From: Streptomyces longwoodensis
GTDB lineage: Bacteria > Actinomycetota > Actinomycetes > Streptomycetales > Streptomycetaceae
NCBI RefSeq assembly: GCF_001514125.1
Contig: NZ_KQ948552.1
Span: forward strand, 423,401-487,400
DNA: 64,000 nucleotides
Direction: 5' to 3'
Positions 45,778 to 54,898 of the stretch are shown piece after piece. The notes under the pieces were generated by a model that was not told where the DNA came from, did not search any database, and saw nothing but the letters and a program-made list of their open reading frames with translations. A program made the translations under genes and the position numbers. Each line of letters starts with the position of its first letter. Within the stretch, counting starts at the first letter, position 1.

Positions 45778-46539
45778 CTAGCGCGGCGCCATGCGCAGGG
45801 CGCCGTCCATGCGGACGGTCTCGCCGTTGAGGTAGTCGTGGCCGACGATGGCGAGGGCCAGCTCGGCGTACTCCTCCGGCCGGGCGAACCGGTGCGGGAA
45901 GGGCACGCCCTGGGCCAGGGAGGTGCGGAACTCCTCGGAGACCGTGGCCATCATCGGGGTGTCCACGATGCCCGGGGCGATGGTGCACACCCGGATGCCG
46001 TACTGCGCCAGGTCGCGCGCGGCCGGCAGGGTCAGGCCGACGACGCCGCCCTTGGAGGAGGCGTAGGCGGCCTGCCCGATCTGGCCGTCGTAGGCGGCGA
46101 TGGAGGCGGTGTTGACGACGACGCCGCGCTGCCCGTGCTCGTCGACCGGCTCGGTCTGCGCGATGGCCTCGGCGGCGAGCGTCATGACGTTGAAGGTGCC
46201 GATCAGGTTGATCTGGATCACCTTCGCGTACAGCGCGAGGTCGTGTGGCCCCTTCTTGCCGAGGATGCGCATGGACGGGCCGATGCCCGCGCAGTTGACG
46301 ACCGTGCGCAGCGGGACGCCCGCGCCGGCCGCCGCGGCGACGGCGGTGCGCACCTGCTCGGGGTCGGTGACGTCGGCGGCCAGGTAGGTGACGCCGGCCA
46401 CCTCGGGGGCCCCGTCCACGGCGTCCTTGAGGTCCAGGGCGAAGACCCGCGCGCCGCGCTCGGCGAGGGCCTTCGCGGTGGCCGCGCCCAGGCCGGACGC
46501 ACCGCCGGTGACGAGGGCGGCGGTGTTGTCGAGCTGCAT
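45778..46539 (-). CDS. SDR 3-hydroxyacyl-CoA dehydrogenase (type II/HSD10-like)
   Basis: A 253-residue SDR with TGGASGLGAATA, FALDLKD, NCAGIGPS, the catalytic Ser in VNTASIAA and YASSKGG. The GQIGQAAYASSKGGVVGLTL and GIVDTPMM segments resemble 3-hydroxy-2-methylbutyryl-CoA dehydrogenases. It oxidises 3-hydroxyacyl-CoA with NAD in branched-chain or short-chain acyl-CoA breakdown. I chose ATG 46539 (5-6 nt after AAGGAG); ATG 46542 overlaps the upstream stop. It is co-transcribed with an acyl-CoA dehydrogenase. Confidence 0.9.
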   Translation of the reverse strand: MQLDNTAALVTGGASGLGAATAKALAERGARVFALDLKDAVDGAPEVAGVTYLAADVTDPEQVRTAVAAAAGAGVPLRTVVNCAGIGPSMRILGKKGPHDLALYAKVIQINLIGTFNVMTLAAEAIAQTEPVDEHGQRGVVVNTASIAAYDGQIGQAAYASSKGGVVGLTLPAARDLAQYGIRVCTIAPGIVDTPMMATVSEEFRTSLAQGVPFPHRFARPEEYAELALAIVGHDYLNGETVRMDGALRMAPR

Positions 46540-46541
46540 CA

Positions 46542-47720
46542 TCACTCCTTGCCGAGGACGGTGAGCACACCGCCCTCGCTCCGGTCCAGCGCACGAGAGA
46601 TGATCATGCGCTGGATCTGGTTGGTTCCTTCGAAGATCTGCATGACCTTGGCCTCGCGCATGTAGCGCTCGACGGGGAAGTCGCGCGTGTAGCCGTACCC
46701 GCCGAGCACCTGCACCGCGTCCGTGGTCACCTTCATCGCGTTGTCGGTCGCCACGAGTTTGGCGATCGACGCCTCGCGCGTGAAGGGCAGCCCCTGGTCC
46801 TTCAGCCGGGCGGCGGCCAGCGCGATGGCCCGGCTGGACTCCACGGCGGCGCCCATGTCGGCCAGGACGAAGGCCAGCCCCTGGTGCTCGATGATCGGCT
46901 TGCCGAAGGTCTCGCGCTCGCGGGCGTAGCGCACGGCGTGGTCCAGGGCGCCCTGGGCGAGGCCGGTGGCGACGGCGGAGATGCCGAGCCGGCCGCAGTC
47001 CAGCGAGGCCAGCGCGATCTTCAGCCCCTCGCCCTCCTCGCCGACGCGCCGCTGAACGGGCACCCGCACGCCGTCCAGCCGCATGGTGGCGGTGGCGGAG
47101 CCGGTCAGGCCCATCTTGCGCTCGGGCGGGTCGGCGCTCAGGCCGGGCGTGCCGGCCGGGACGAGGAAGCAGGACACGCCCCGGGTGCGGTCCTCGGAGG
47201 TGCGCGCCATCACCGTGTAGAAGTCGGCGTGCCCGCCGTGCGTGGTCCACGCCTTGGCGCCGTCGAGGACGTAGTGGTCGCCGTCGCGCACCGCGCGCGT
47301 GCGCATCGCGGCCGGGTCGGAGCCGGCGTGCGGCTCGGACAGGCAGTAGGCGCCCAGCAACTCGCCGCCCAGCATGTCGGGCAGCCACTCGGCCTGCTGC
47401 TCGGGGGTGCCGAAGCGGGACAGCGGGAAGCACGACAGCGCGTGCACGGAGACGCCGACGGCGACGCTGGACCAGACCGCGGCGATCTCTTCCAGCACCT
47501 GGAGGTAGACCTCGTACGGCTGGCCCGCCCCGCCGTGCTCCTCGGCGAAGGGCAGTCCGAGCAGCCCGCTGCGGCCGAGCGTGCGGAAGACGTCCCGGGG
47601 GAACGCCTCGTCGGCCTCCGCCTCGGCGACCCGGGGTGCGAGTTCCTTGGCGGCGAGGATGCGCGTGAGCTGGATGAGCTCGACGGCTTCCTCGGTCGGC
47701 AGGGCACGAGTGGCAGGCAT
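46542..47720 (-). CDS. Acyl-CoA dehydrogenase
   Basis: A 392-residue FAD enzyme. It shows YCLSEPHAGSDPAAMRT (FAD/substrate loop), KAWTTHGGHADFYTVMAR, the DRTRGVSCFLV strand, RETFGKPIIEHQGLAF, QVLGGYGYTRDFPVER and the catalytic-base region AKVMQIFEGTNQIQRM (Glu in FEGT). This is the short/branched-chain acyl-CoA dehydrogenase pattern. GGAGG lies 6 nt before ATG 47720, whereas the longer frame from 47765 has none and would read through the operator. It starts the operon, with the 3-hydroxyacyl-CoA dehydrogenase next. Confidence 0.93.
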   Translation of the reverse strand: MPATRALPTEEAVELIQLTRILAAKELAPRVAEAEADEAFPRDVFRTLGRSGLLGLPFAEEHGGAGQPYEVYLQVLEEIAAVWSSVAVGVSVHALSCFPLSRFGTPEQQAEWLPDMLGGELLGAYCLSEPHAGSDPAAMRTRAVRDGDHYVLDGAKAWTTHGGHADFYTVMARTSEDRTRGVSCFLVPAGTPGLSADPPERKMGLTGSATATMRLDGVRVPVQRRVGEEGEGLKIALASLDCGRLGISAVATGLAQGALDHAVRYARERETFGKPIIEHQGLAFVLADMGAAVESSRAIALAAARLKDQGLPFTREASIAKLVATDNAMKVTTDAVQVLGGYGYTRDFPVERYMREAKVMQIFEGTNQIQRMIISRALDRSEGGVLTVLGKE

Positions 47721-47737
47721 GGTGACCTCCACGAAAC

Positions 47738-47763
47738 GATACTGGAAGGAGTACGACAGTATC
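47738..47763. promoter_or_regulatory. Dyad operator before the acyl-CoA dehydrogenase gene
   Basis: GATACTG (47738-47744) and CAGTATC (47757-47763) form a perfect inverted repeat around 12 nt, 18 nt before the start codon. It is the likely binding site of the TetR regulator encoded immediately upstream. Confidence 0.7.
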
Positions 47764-47835
47764 ATTCAGCGTACGGCAAGGGGGCCCGGCACAGTAGGGG
47801 CCCCGGTCCTTCCGGGAGCCGAGAGGGCCGGGTCG

Positions 47836-48408
47836 TCAGGACGAGACGGCGTGCACGATCAGCGAGGCCAGCTGCTCGTACGCCTCGGCGTCGCTCAGCC
47901 CGGTGCGCGCCTTGAGCTCGCCCTGCTGGATCTGCCGCATGGTGGCCGCGGCGACCTCGCCCACGAACGCGGTGTGCACGTCCCGGAAGGCACCGTCCGA
48001 GACGCCCTCGGCGATCAGCTGCCGCACCCGCTCCGCCGCCATGCGCGTGTTGGCCTCGTACACCTCGCGGGCGGGCGGGAAGTCCGCCACGTCGTCCAGG
48101 AAGCGGCGCGAGAGCGGCCGCAGTTGCTCGGCGACGGCGGTCAGGTAGGCGCGCACCCGGTCGGACGGGTCGGCGGTCTGGGCGACCCTCTTCTCCACCG
48201 CCTCCGTGGCCCCCCGGAAGTAGTGCTTGACCGCCTCGACGACCAGGCCCTGCTTGCTGCGGGCGAGCTGGTACAGGGTCGTCTTGGAGCAGCGCAGCCG
48301 TTCGGCGAGGTCGTCGAGGGTGAGGTCGGCAAAGCCCTGGGCCGTCAGCAGTGCCACGAGTCGTTCCAGCAGGTCGGCCTGGCGGGCGGTACGGCGGGGG
48401 GACGGCAT
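47836..48408 (-). CDS. TetR family transcriptional regulator
   Basis: A 190-residue regulator with the helix-turn-helix LTLDDLAERLRCSKTTLYQL at about residues 28-47 and an all-helical effector domain. It precedes the acyl-CoA dehydrogenase operon on the same strand, with about 115 nt and the dyad operator between. It probably senses an acyl-CoA, by analogy with other TetR proteins beside beta-oxidation genes (inference). Confidence 0.92.
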   Translation of the reverse strand: MPSPRRTARQADLLERLVALLTAQGFADLTLDDLAERLRCSKTTLYQLARSKQGLVVEAVKHYFRGATEAVEKRVAQTADPSDRVRAYLTAVAEQLRPLSRRFLDDVADFPPAREVYEANTRMAAERVRQLIAEGVSDGAFRDVHTAFVGEVAAATMRQIQQGELKARTGLSDAEAYEQLASLIVHAVSS

Positions 48409-48495
48409 GGTCCCAGCCTATCCGCGCCCGGAAGGGCGCCCGGCCCCGGCCTTGACGGGGGCGCGCGAGGGGAGCAGAGTCGTACGGAGCAGGAG

Positions 48496-48508
48496 TTTAC
48501 GTCGTAAA
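48496..48508. promoter_or_regulatory. Exopolysaccharide-cluster palindrome, copy 1
   Basis: TTTACGTCGTAAA, followed by CGTACGTCG, lies 45 nt before the galE start and 88 nt before the divergent TetR start. The same element recurs at 58517 and 63862. Confidence 0.65.
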
Positions 48509-48553
48509 CGTACGTCGTCTGCACGTGGCAGCACCTCAGGAGCGGGGCAGCCC

Positions 48554-49612
48554 ATGAGCGCACCGTCCACCGTCCTGGTCACCGGAGCGGCCGGTTTCAT
48601 CGGCAGCCACGCGTGCGTGGAACTGCTGGACCACGGCTACGAGGTGATCGCGGTCGACGACTACTCCAACAGCACCCCGCGGGTCTACGCGCGCGTGGAG
48701 CGCGTCGCCGGCCGCTTCGTCGGGGCCGTCTACGAGCTGGACGTGCGCGACCGGCACGCCCTGTCGGCGGTGTTCGCCCGGCACACCGTGGACGCCGTGC
48801 TGCACTTCGCCGCGCTGAAGTCGGTGAGCGGGTCGACCCTCTCCCCCGTCGAGTACTACGACACCAACGTCGGCGGCACCACGGCGCTGCTGCGCACCAT
48901 GCACGAACACGGGGTGCACCGGCTGGTGTTCTCCTCGTCCTGCTCGGTCTACGGCGAGGCGGGCCCCGGCCCGCTGGACGAGTCCGTCCCGGCCCGCCCC
49001 ACCAACCCCTACGCCGCGTCCAAGTGGCACTGCGAGCGCATCCTCGCCGACGTCTGCCGGCGCCGCCCCGAGTACACCGTGCTGTGCCTGCGCTACTTCA
49101 ACCCGGTCGGCGCCCACCCCAGCGGCCTGCTGGGCGAGGACCCGAACGGCACGCCCGAGAACCTGATGCCCCACCTCGCGCAGGTCGCGGTCGGCAGGCG
49201 CGACCGGCTGCGCGTCCACGGCGCCGACTACCCGACCCGCGACGGCACCGCCGTACGGGACTACCTGCACGTCATGGACACCGTCGAGGCGCACCGGGTG
49301 GCCCTGGACCACCTCTCCGACGCGTCCGGGCTGCACGTGTACAACCTGGGCCTCGGGGAGGGCCGCACGGTGCTGGAGGTGATCGGCGCCTTCTCCCGGG
49401 CCTGCGGCCGGCCGGTACCCTACGAGATCGCGCCCCGGCGTCCCGGCGACGTGGCCGCGCTCGTCGCCGACCCGGGTGCGGTGGCGCGCGCGTGGGGCTG
49501 GCGGGCGGGCCGCGACCTGGACACGATGTGCCGGGACGCCTGGCGCTTCCAGCGGCTCAACCCGCACGGCTACGCGGGCTCCCCGCGCCGGCCCGGCCTG
49601 GCGGAGGCGTAG
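48554..49612 (+). CDS. galE: UDP-glucose 4-epimerase
   Basis: A 352-residue extended SDR: TGAAGFIGSHA for NAD, VDDYSNSTPRVYARV, HFAALKSVSGSTLSPVEYYD, SSSCSVYGEA and the catalytic YAASK in NPYAASKWHCER. NPVGAHPSGLLGEDPNG and YPTRDGTAVRDYLHV are diagnostic GalE blocks. It interconverts UDP-glucose and UDP-galactose for polysaccharide precursors. The ribosome site before ATG 48554 is weak (AGGAG about 14 nt upstream). It opens the exopolysaccharide cluster. Confidence 0.93.
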   Translation: MSAPSTVLVTGAAGFIGSHACVELLDHGYEVIAVDDYSNSTPRVYARVERVAGRFVGAVYELDVRDRHALSAVFARHTVDAVLHFAALKSVSGSTLSPVEYYDTNVGGTTALLRTMHEHGVHRLVFSSSCSVYGEAGPGPLDESVPARPTNPYAASKWHCERILADVCRRRPEYTVLCLRYFNPVGAHPSGLLGEDPNGTPENLMPHLAQVAVGRRDRLRVHGADYPTRDGTAVRDYLHVMDTVEAHRVALDHLSDASGLHVYNLGLGEGRTVLEVIGAFSRACGRPVPYEIAPRRPGDVAALVADPGAVARAWGWRAGRDLDTMCRDAWRFQRLNPHGYAGSPRRPGLAEA

Positions 49613-49752
49613 CGGGGCGGCCCCCGCACGGCACGGCACCCGCCGGTCCGAGATGCGGGCGGGCCCGCACGTGCCTACGATCTGTCGGGTAGCGACCCAA
49701 GCCGACGTGTTCCGCCCCCCGGTGTCCGCCGACTCGGGGGAGGCGACCGCTC

Positions 49753-52700
49753 GTGCAGCTCACCCGCCGGCTGATGGCCGCGCACCTGACCCTGGTCGGG
49801 ATCCTCACCGTGCTGTACCTGCTCCTGCCTCCGTTGCTGGCCCCGCTGTGGGCGCTGATCGGCGTGGAGGCGGCCTGCGCGATGGCCGTCGGGATCCGGG
49901 TGAACCGGCCGGCGCACCGCTGGCCCTGGCTGGTGCTCACCGCGGGCCTGCTGGCGTTCTGCGCCGGTGACACGTACTACAACGTGCAGGAGCAGTACTT
50001 CGCGGCGGCCAACCCCTTCCCGTCGCCCTCGGACGCGGCCTACCTGGCCGTGTACCCGCTGTTCGCCGCCGGGCTGTTCGGGCTGGTGCGCTACCGGTGG
50101 GTGGACCGGGACCTGCCGAGCCTGCTCGACGCGATGATCGTCACCGCGGGCCTGGCGCTGCCGGTGTGGGTGTACCTGGTGCAGCCGCTGGCCACCCTGG
50201 ACGGCCTGACCTGGGAGCAGCGGGCCATCAGCATCGCCTACCCGCTGGGCGACGTGCTGGTGCTGGCGATGCTGGCCCGGCTGCTGGCTCGCGGACCGGT
50301 CGAAGGACGCAACCGGGCGGTGCAATTGCTGTGCGTCGGCACGGCGACCCTGCTGTGCTTCGACATCGCGTACGGCATCCTGCAGCTCAACGGGTCCTGG
50401 CAGACCGGCACCTGGCTGGACACCGGCTGGGTGGTGTTCTACGCGTCCTGGGGCCTGGCCGCGCTGCACCCGTCCATGTCCCGGCTCACCGAGCCCGAGC
50501 CGCTGGCCCCGGCGCTGATGCCGCCGCGCGGCCGGCTGGTGCTGCTGGCCGCGGCGACGCTGACCGCGCCGGCGGTGCTGCTGGCCGAGGAGCGGCTGGG
50601 TCACGTCCACGACGCCACGGTGCTCGCCGGCGTCTCCAGCGCCCTGTTCCTGCTGGTCATCCTGCGCCTGGCGGGGATCGTCGTGACGCACCGCAAGGCC
50701 ATCACGCGCGAGCAGGTGCTGCGCCGGGCGACCGCGTCCCTGGTGGGTGCCACCGACACGGAGGAGGTCACCCGCTCCTGCGAGCGGGCGGTCGCCGAGC
50801 TGATCGGCCCGGACGTGCCGCACCGCACGCTGCTGCTGTCACCCGAGGCGGCCCGCCCCGCCCCCCGCGCCCCGGACGCCGGGTCGCCCGCGCCACCCGG
50901 ACGGCCGTCGCCCGCGCCCGGCGGGCCGGCCCCGCGCCTCGTGCCCGTCTCCCGGCTGGAACCGGCACTCGCCGGGCGGCTCGGCGGGCTGCCGTCGGCG
51001 CTGCTGTGCCCCATGGCCCGGCCCGAGCGTGCGGCGGGGGCCGAGGGCGCCGGGACGCTGGTGGCGGCCGGACCGTCGCGGCGGCTGACCGAGGTGCGCG
51101 GCTCGGTCGAGATCCTCGCCTCGCACGCGGCCCTGGCGGTCGACCGGGTGATGCTGCGCCAGGAGATCATCCGCAAGCGCAGTGAGGCGTACTTCCGCAC
51201 GCTGGTGCGCCACGCCTCCGACGTCATCCTGATCGTCGAGGACGACTCCACCGTCCGCTACGCCAGCCCCTCCGCGGGGGCCGTGTTCGGCAGCGCCGAC
51301 CTGACCGGCACCGCGCTGAGCGACCTGGTGGACCCGGGCGACCGCGACCGCGTGGACCGTGCGCTGCGGGCCCTGGGCCGGCCCGGGCGGCAGGAGACGC
51401 ACGACCACTGGTGGGTGGCGCGCGACGGCGGCCGGATCGAGGTCGAGGTGCGCTGCCGCGACCTACGCGGCGACGACACGGTGGGCGGTCTGGTGATCAC
51501 CCTGCGGGACGTCACCGAACAGCGCCAGCTGGAGCACGAGCTGACCCAGCGGGCGTTCCACGACTCCCTCACCGGCCTGCCCAACCGCACCCTGCTGCTC
51601 GAACGCAGCGGGCGCGCCCTGCTGCGCGGCCGCCGGGAGGGGAGCCTGACGTGTCTGCTCTTCATCGACCTCGACGACTTCAAGATCGTCAACGACACGC
51701 TGGGCCACCCCGTCGGCGACCGGCTGCTGTGCGCGGTCGCCGAGCGGCTGGCGGGGACGCTGCGCCGCACCGACACCGCGGCCCGGCTGGGCGGTGACGA
51801 GTTCGCGGTGCTGATGGAGGACGCGCGCCGGCCGCTGGACGCCGAGCTGCTGGCCGCCCAGGTGATCCAGACGCTGAGCCGGCCCTTCTCCCTGGCGGGC
51901 GGCACGTACGGCGTCTCGGCGAGCGTGGGCGTGGCCACCGCCCGGGACAGCGCCGACGCCCAGGAGCTGCTGGCGCTGGCCGACCTGGCGCTGTACGCGG
52001 CGAAGGCGGCGGGCAAACGCCAGTGGCGGCGCTTCAAGCCCCAGTTGCGCACGCGCATGGCGGAACGGCACGACCTGCGGGCCCGGCTGGACGCGGCCGT
52101 CGCCCACGAGGAGTTCGCGCTGCGCTACCAGCCGGTCGTGGAATTCACCGCCGGGGAGATCGTCGGCTTCGAGGCGCTGGCGCGCTGGCCGCACCGCGCC
52201 CACGGGCCGGTGCCGCCCTGCCAGTTCATCCCGCTCGCCGAGGAGACCGGCCACATCACCCCGCTGGGCGCCTGGGTGCTGCGCAGCGCCACCGCCGACA
52301 TGGCCCGCCTCCAGCGCGGCCCGGCGCGCGCGGCGCCGCCGTTCGTCAGCGTCAACGTCTCCGGCCGGCAGTGGCGCGACGAGGGCTTCCTGGGCGAGGT
52401 GTGCCGGGCGCTGGACACGCCCGGGCTGGCGCCGGGCTCGCTCCAGCTGGAGCTGACCGAGTCGGTGCTGATGCAGCGCGACGACCGGCTGGACGGGGTG
52501 GTGCGGGACCTGAAGGACCTGGGCGTGCGGATCGCCGTGGACGACTTCGGCACCGGGTTCTCCTCGCTGCGCTACCTGCGGGAGTTCCCGCTCGACGTGC
52601 TGAAGAACGACAAGACATTCATCGACGGCATCCCGCGCGACGCGCGGCAGGTGGCGCTGGTCGAGGGGATCGTGCACATCGCGGACACGCTCGGCCTGCA

Positions 52701-54087
52701 GGTGATCGCGGAGGGCATCGAGGAGCAGGCGCAGCGCGACCTGCTGACGTCGATGGGCTGCCGGTACGGACAGGGCTACCTGTTCGCGCGCCCGCTGACG
52801 CTGGAGCAGGGAGCGGCCGCGCTGAGCCGGGCGTCCGCCCCGCACGGCTCCGGCGCCCCGCGGCGGGCCCCGGCCGGGGACCGCTGGGCGGACCTGGAGC
52901 GGCTGCGGCGGACCAGCCCGATGAGCGACGCCGTCCTGGACGAGGTGCGCGGCCGGCACATCCGCTCCGGCGACCACTGGCTGATCGACTTCGCCTCCTG
53001 CAACTACCTCGGCCTGGACCACGACCCGGACGTGGTCGCCGCGGTCGAGCCCGCCGTGCGCCGCTGGGGCACGCACCCGAGCTGGTCGCGGCTGCTGGGC
53101 AGCCCCCGGCTGTACCCCGACCTCGAGGAGCGGCTCGCCGCGCTGCTGGGGGCGCCGGACACCCTGCTGCTGCCGACGCTGACCCTGATCCACCAGTCGG
53201 TGATCCCGGTCCTGGCCGACCACGGGCACGTCCTCGTCGAGGCCACCGCGCACCGCACGGTCTACGACGGCTGCGTGGCGGCCCGTGCCGGGGGAGCCAC
53301 CCTGCGCCGCTTCCGCGCCGACCGGCCCGAGCAGCTGGACGCCCTGCTGCGGGACCTGCCGGCGCAGGGGCCGCGGCTGGTGTGCGTGGACGGGGTGAAC
53401 AGCATGAGCGGCGACATCGCGGACGTGCCGACGCTCGCCGGGATCTGCCGGCGGCGGGGCGCGACACTGTACGTCGACGACGCGCACGGCTTCGGCGTCA
53501 TCGGCGAGCGGTCGCCCGACGAGCCCTGCCCGTACGGCGTGCGCGGCAACAGCGTGGTGCGGCACACCGGGGCGTCGTACGAGGGTGTGGTGCTGGCCGG
53601 GGGCTTCTCCAAGGCGTACTCGTCGCTGCTGGCGTTCCTCGCGCTGCCCACGGCGCTGAAGGACCGGCTGAAGGTCGCGGCGGGGCCCTACCTGTACTCC
53701 GGCCCCTCCCCCACCGCCTCGCTGGCCACCGCGCGGGCCGGGCTGGACGTCAACGACCGCCGGGGCGACGCGATCCGCGCCGACCTGCACCGCAAGACCG
53801 TGCGGCTGCTGGACCACGTCCACGCGCTGCACCTGGAGACGCCCGGGTCCAACGAGCTGCCGATCGTGGAGTTCCCGCTGGCCGACGCGGACGACCTGGA
53901 GGCGGTCGCCGCCTTCCTGTGGGACCGGGGGGTGTACGTGACGCTCGCCGCGTACCCGCTGGTGCCGCGCGACCGGGTGGGCTTCCGCGTCCAGCTGACC
54001 GCGCTCAACTCCGACCGGGACGTGGACCGGCTGTGCGAGGCGCTGACGGCCCTGGACGAACGCTCCGCGCTGCGGCACGAGGGGTGA
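49753..54087 (+). CDS. Membrane GAF-PAS-GGDEF-EAL c-di-GMP protein fused to a PLP alpha-oxoamine synthase
   Basis: One uninterrupted frame of 1,444 residues. Residues ~5-310 hold about ten membrane segments; ~325-470 are GAF-like with a Pro-rich insert; ~477-590 PAS; ~600-760 GGDEF with intact GGDEF (680-684) and an RxxD inhibitory site (RRTD) five residues before it. Residues ~775-1025 are EAL with EAL at 807-809, SVNVSGRQ, ELTESV, DDFGTGFSSL, EGIEE and QGYLFARPL, all expected for an active phosphodiesterase. Residues ~1040-1444 are a complete fold-type I PLP enzyme of the 8-amino-7-oxononanoate synthase/CqsA group: FASCNYLGLDHDP, ATAHRTVYDG, VDDAHGFGVIG and the PLP lysine about 1287 in GGFSKAYSS. 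GTG 49753 follows GGGGAGG. I know of no described protein with this fusion. Confidence 0.9.
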   Translation: MQLTRRLMAAHLTLVGILTVLYLLLPPLLAPLWALIGVEAACAMAVGIRVNRPAHRWPWLVLTAGLLAFCAGDTYYNVQEQYFAAANPFPSPSDAAYLAVYPLFAAGLFGLVRYRWVDRDLPSLLDAMIVTAGLALPVWVYLVQPLATLDGLTWEQRAISIAYPLGDVLVLAMLARLLARGPVEGRNRAVQLLCVGTATLLCFDIAYGILQLNGSWQTGTWLDTGWVVFYASWGLAALHPSMSRLTEPEPLAPALMPPRGRLVLLAAATLTAPAVLLAEERLGHVHDATVLAGVSSALFLLVILRLAGIVVTHRKAITREQVLRRATASLVGATDTEEVTRSCERAVAELIGPDVPHRTLLLSPEAARPAPRAPDAGSPAPPGRPSPAPGGPAPRLVPVSRLEPALAGRLGGLPSALLCPMARPERAAGAEGAGTLVAAGPSRRLTEVRGSVEILASHAALAVDRVMLRQEIIRKRSEAYFRTLVRHASDVILIVEDDSTVRYASPSAGAVFGSADLTGTALSDLVDPGDRDRVDRALRALGRPGRQETHDHWWVARDGGRIEVEVRCRDLRGDDTVGGLVITLRDVTEQRQLEHELTQRAFHDSLTGLPNRTLLLERSGRALLRGRREGSLTCLLFIDLDDFKIVNDTLGHPVGDRLLCAVAERLAGTLRRTDTAARLGGDEFAVLMEDARRPLDAELLAAQVIQTLSRPFSLAGGTYGVSASVGVATARDSADAQELLALADLALYAAKAAGKRQWRRFKPQLRTRMAERHDLRARLDAAVAHEEFALRYQPVVEFTAGEIVGFEALARWPHRAHGPVPPCQFIPLAEETGHITPLGAWVLRSATADMARLQRGPARAAPPFVSVNVSGRQWRDEGFLGEVCRALDTPGLAPGSLQLELTESVLMQRDDRLDGVVRDLKDLGVRIAVDDFGTGFSSLRYLREFPLDVLKNDKTFIDGIPRDARQVALVEGIVHIADTLGLQVIAEGIEEQAQRDLLTSMGCRYGQGYLFARPLTLEQGAAALSRASAPHGSGAPRRAPAGDRWADLERLRRTSPMSDAVLDEVRGRHIRSGDHWLIDFASCNYLGLDHDPDVVAAVEPAVRRWGTHPSWSRLLGSPRLYPDLEERLAALLGAPDTLLLPTLTLIHQSVIPVLADHGHVLVEATAHRTVYDGCVAARAGGATLRRFRADRPEQLDALLRDLPAQGPRLVCVDGVNSMSGDIADVPTLAGICRRRGATLYVDDAHGFGVIGERSPDEPCPYGVRGNSVVRHTGASYEGVVLAGGFSKAYSSLLAFLALPTALKDRLKVAAGPYLYSGPSPTASLATARAGLDVNDRRGDAIRADLHRKTVRLLDHVHALHLETPGSNELPIVEFPLADADDLEAVAAFLWDRGVYVTLAAYPLVPRDRVGFRVQLTALNSDRDVDRLCEALTALDERSALRHEG

Positions 54088-54094
54088 GGCGCCG

Positions 54095-54898
54095 ATGCCG
54101 ACCCGCAACGACGACGTCGACTGGGACTCCTGGCCGGTGGAGGACTACCTCGCCGAGAACTACCGCCTGCTGCACCCCTCGGACGCCGCGGTCATCGACC
54201 ACCACGCCGCCCACTACCGCACCCTCGAACCCGACGGCGTGGCGCGCTCGGTGGAGTTCGGCGCGGGACCCAACCTCTACCCGCTGATGCTCGCCTCGGC
54301 CGTCAGCCGCCGCATCGACGCGGTGGAGGCGGGCGCGGCCAATGTGGCCTACCTCAGGAGCCAGCTGGAGGCGGGTGCGGACGCGAGCTGGCGTCCGTTC
54401 GAGGAGCGGATCCGGGCCCTGCTGCCGTCCCTGCCGGAGCGTCCGCTGGAGCGGGTGCGGGTGGTGCGGGGGGACGCGCGGACGCTGCCGGCCGGGCGCT
54501 ACGGGCTCGCGTCGATGCACTTCGTGGCGGAGGGCGTCACCGAGGACTTCGCCGAGTTCACCGCGTTCTGCGGGGCGTTCGCCCGGTCGGTGGTGCCGGG
54601 CGGGCACCTGGTCGCGGCGTTCATGGAGAACATGCCGACCTACCGGATCGGCCGGGACTCGTGCTGGCCCGGCTGTCCGGTGGACCCGGACGTGGTGCGG
54701 GAGGTGTTCACACCCCTGACCGAGTGGCTGGCGGTGACGCGGATCGACGCCGACCCGACCCTGCCGGACTACGGCGACACGGGGATGGTGCTGCTGGCCG
54801 CGCGGGCGGCACGGGGAGCGGGTGCGACGGCCGGGGCGCCCGGGGCGCTCACGACGGCCGGCCCACGGCCGGCTCGGGGGCGCCCCGCGCGGCCGTGA
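54095..54898 (+). CDS. NNMT/PNMT/TEMT-family SAM-dependent methyltransferase
   Basis: A 267-residue class I methyltransferase. It opens DWDSWPVEDYLAENY with LHPSDAAVIDHHAAHY, then SAM motif I VEFGAGPNLYPLMLA, acidic loop IDAVEAGAANVAYLRSQL, a long helical insert, VVRGDARTLPAG, SMHFVAEGVTEDFAEF and VPGGHLVAAFMENM. This plan, including the WD start and Y-L-x-x-N-Y, fits the nicotinamide/phenylethanolamine N-methyltransferase family. The start is only 7 nt after the stop of the giant fusion, so the two are coupled. It may methylate the amine produced by the fused synthase. Its last 50 nt overlap the convergent epimerase gene; the C-terminal ~35 residues are low-complexity. Confidence 0.8.
   Translation: MPTRNDDVDWDSWPVEDYLAENYRLLHPSDAAVIDHHAAHYRTLEPDGVARSVEFGAGPNLYPLMLASAVSRRIDAVEAGAANVAYLRSQLEAGADASWRPFEERIRALLPSLPERPLERVRVVRGDARTLPAGRYGLASMHFVAEGVTEDFAEFTAFCGAFARSVVPGGHLVAAFMENMPTYRIGRDSCWPGCPVDPDVVREVFTPLTEWLAVTRIDADPTLPDYGDTGMVLLAARAARGAGATAGAPGALTTAGPRPARGRPARP

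Noticed and set aside
52700..53000. Possibility that the EAL and synthase parts are two genes
   Set aside because: There is no stop codon and no good ribosome site before ATG 52921, and the linker reads through in frame. I keep the fusion but list resequencing as the test.
51463..54108. An 881-residue minus-strand frame opposite the GGDEF-EAL-synthase fusion
   Set aside because: Shadow of the strongly supported plus-strand protein.
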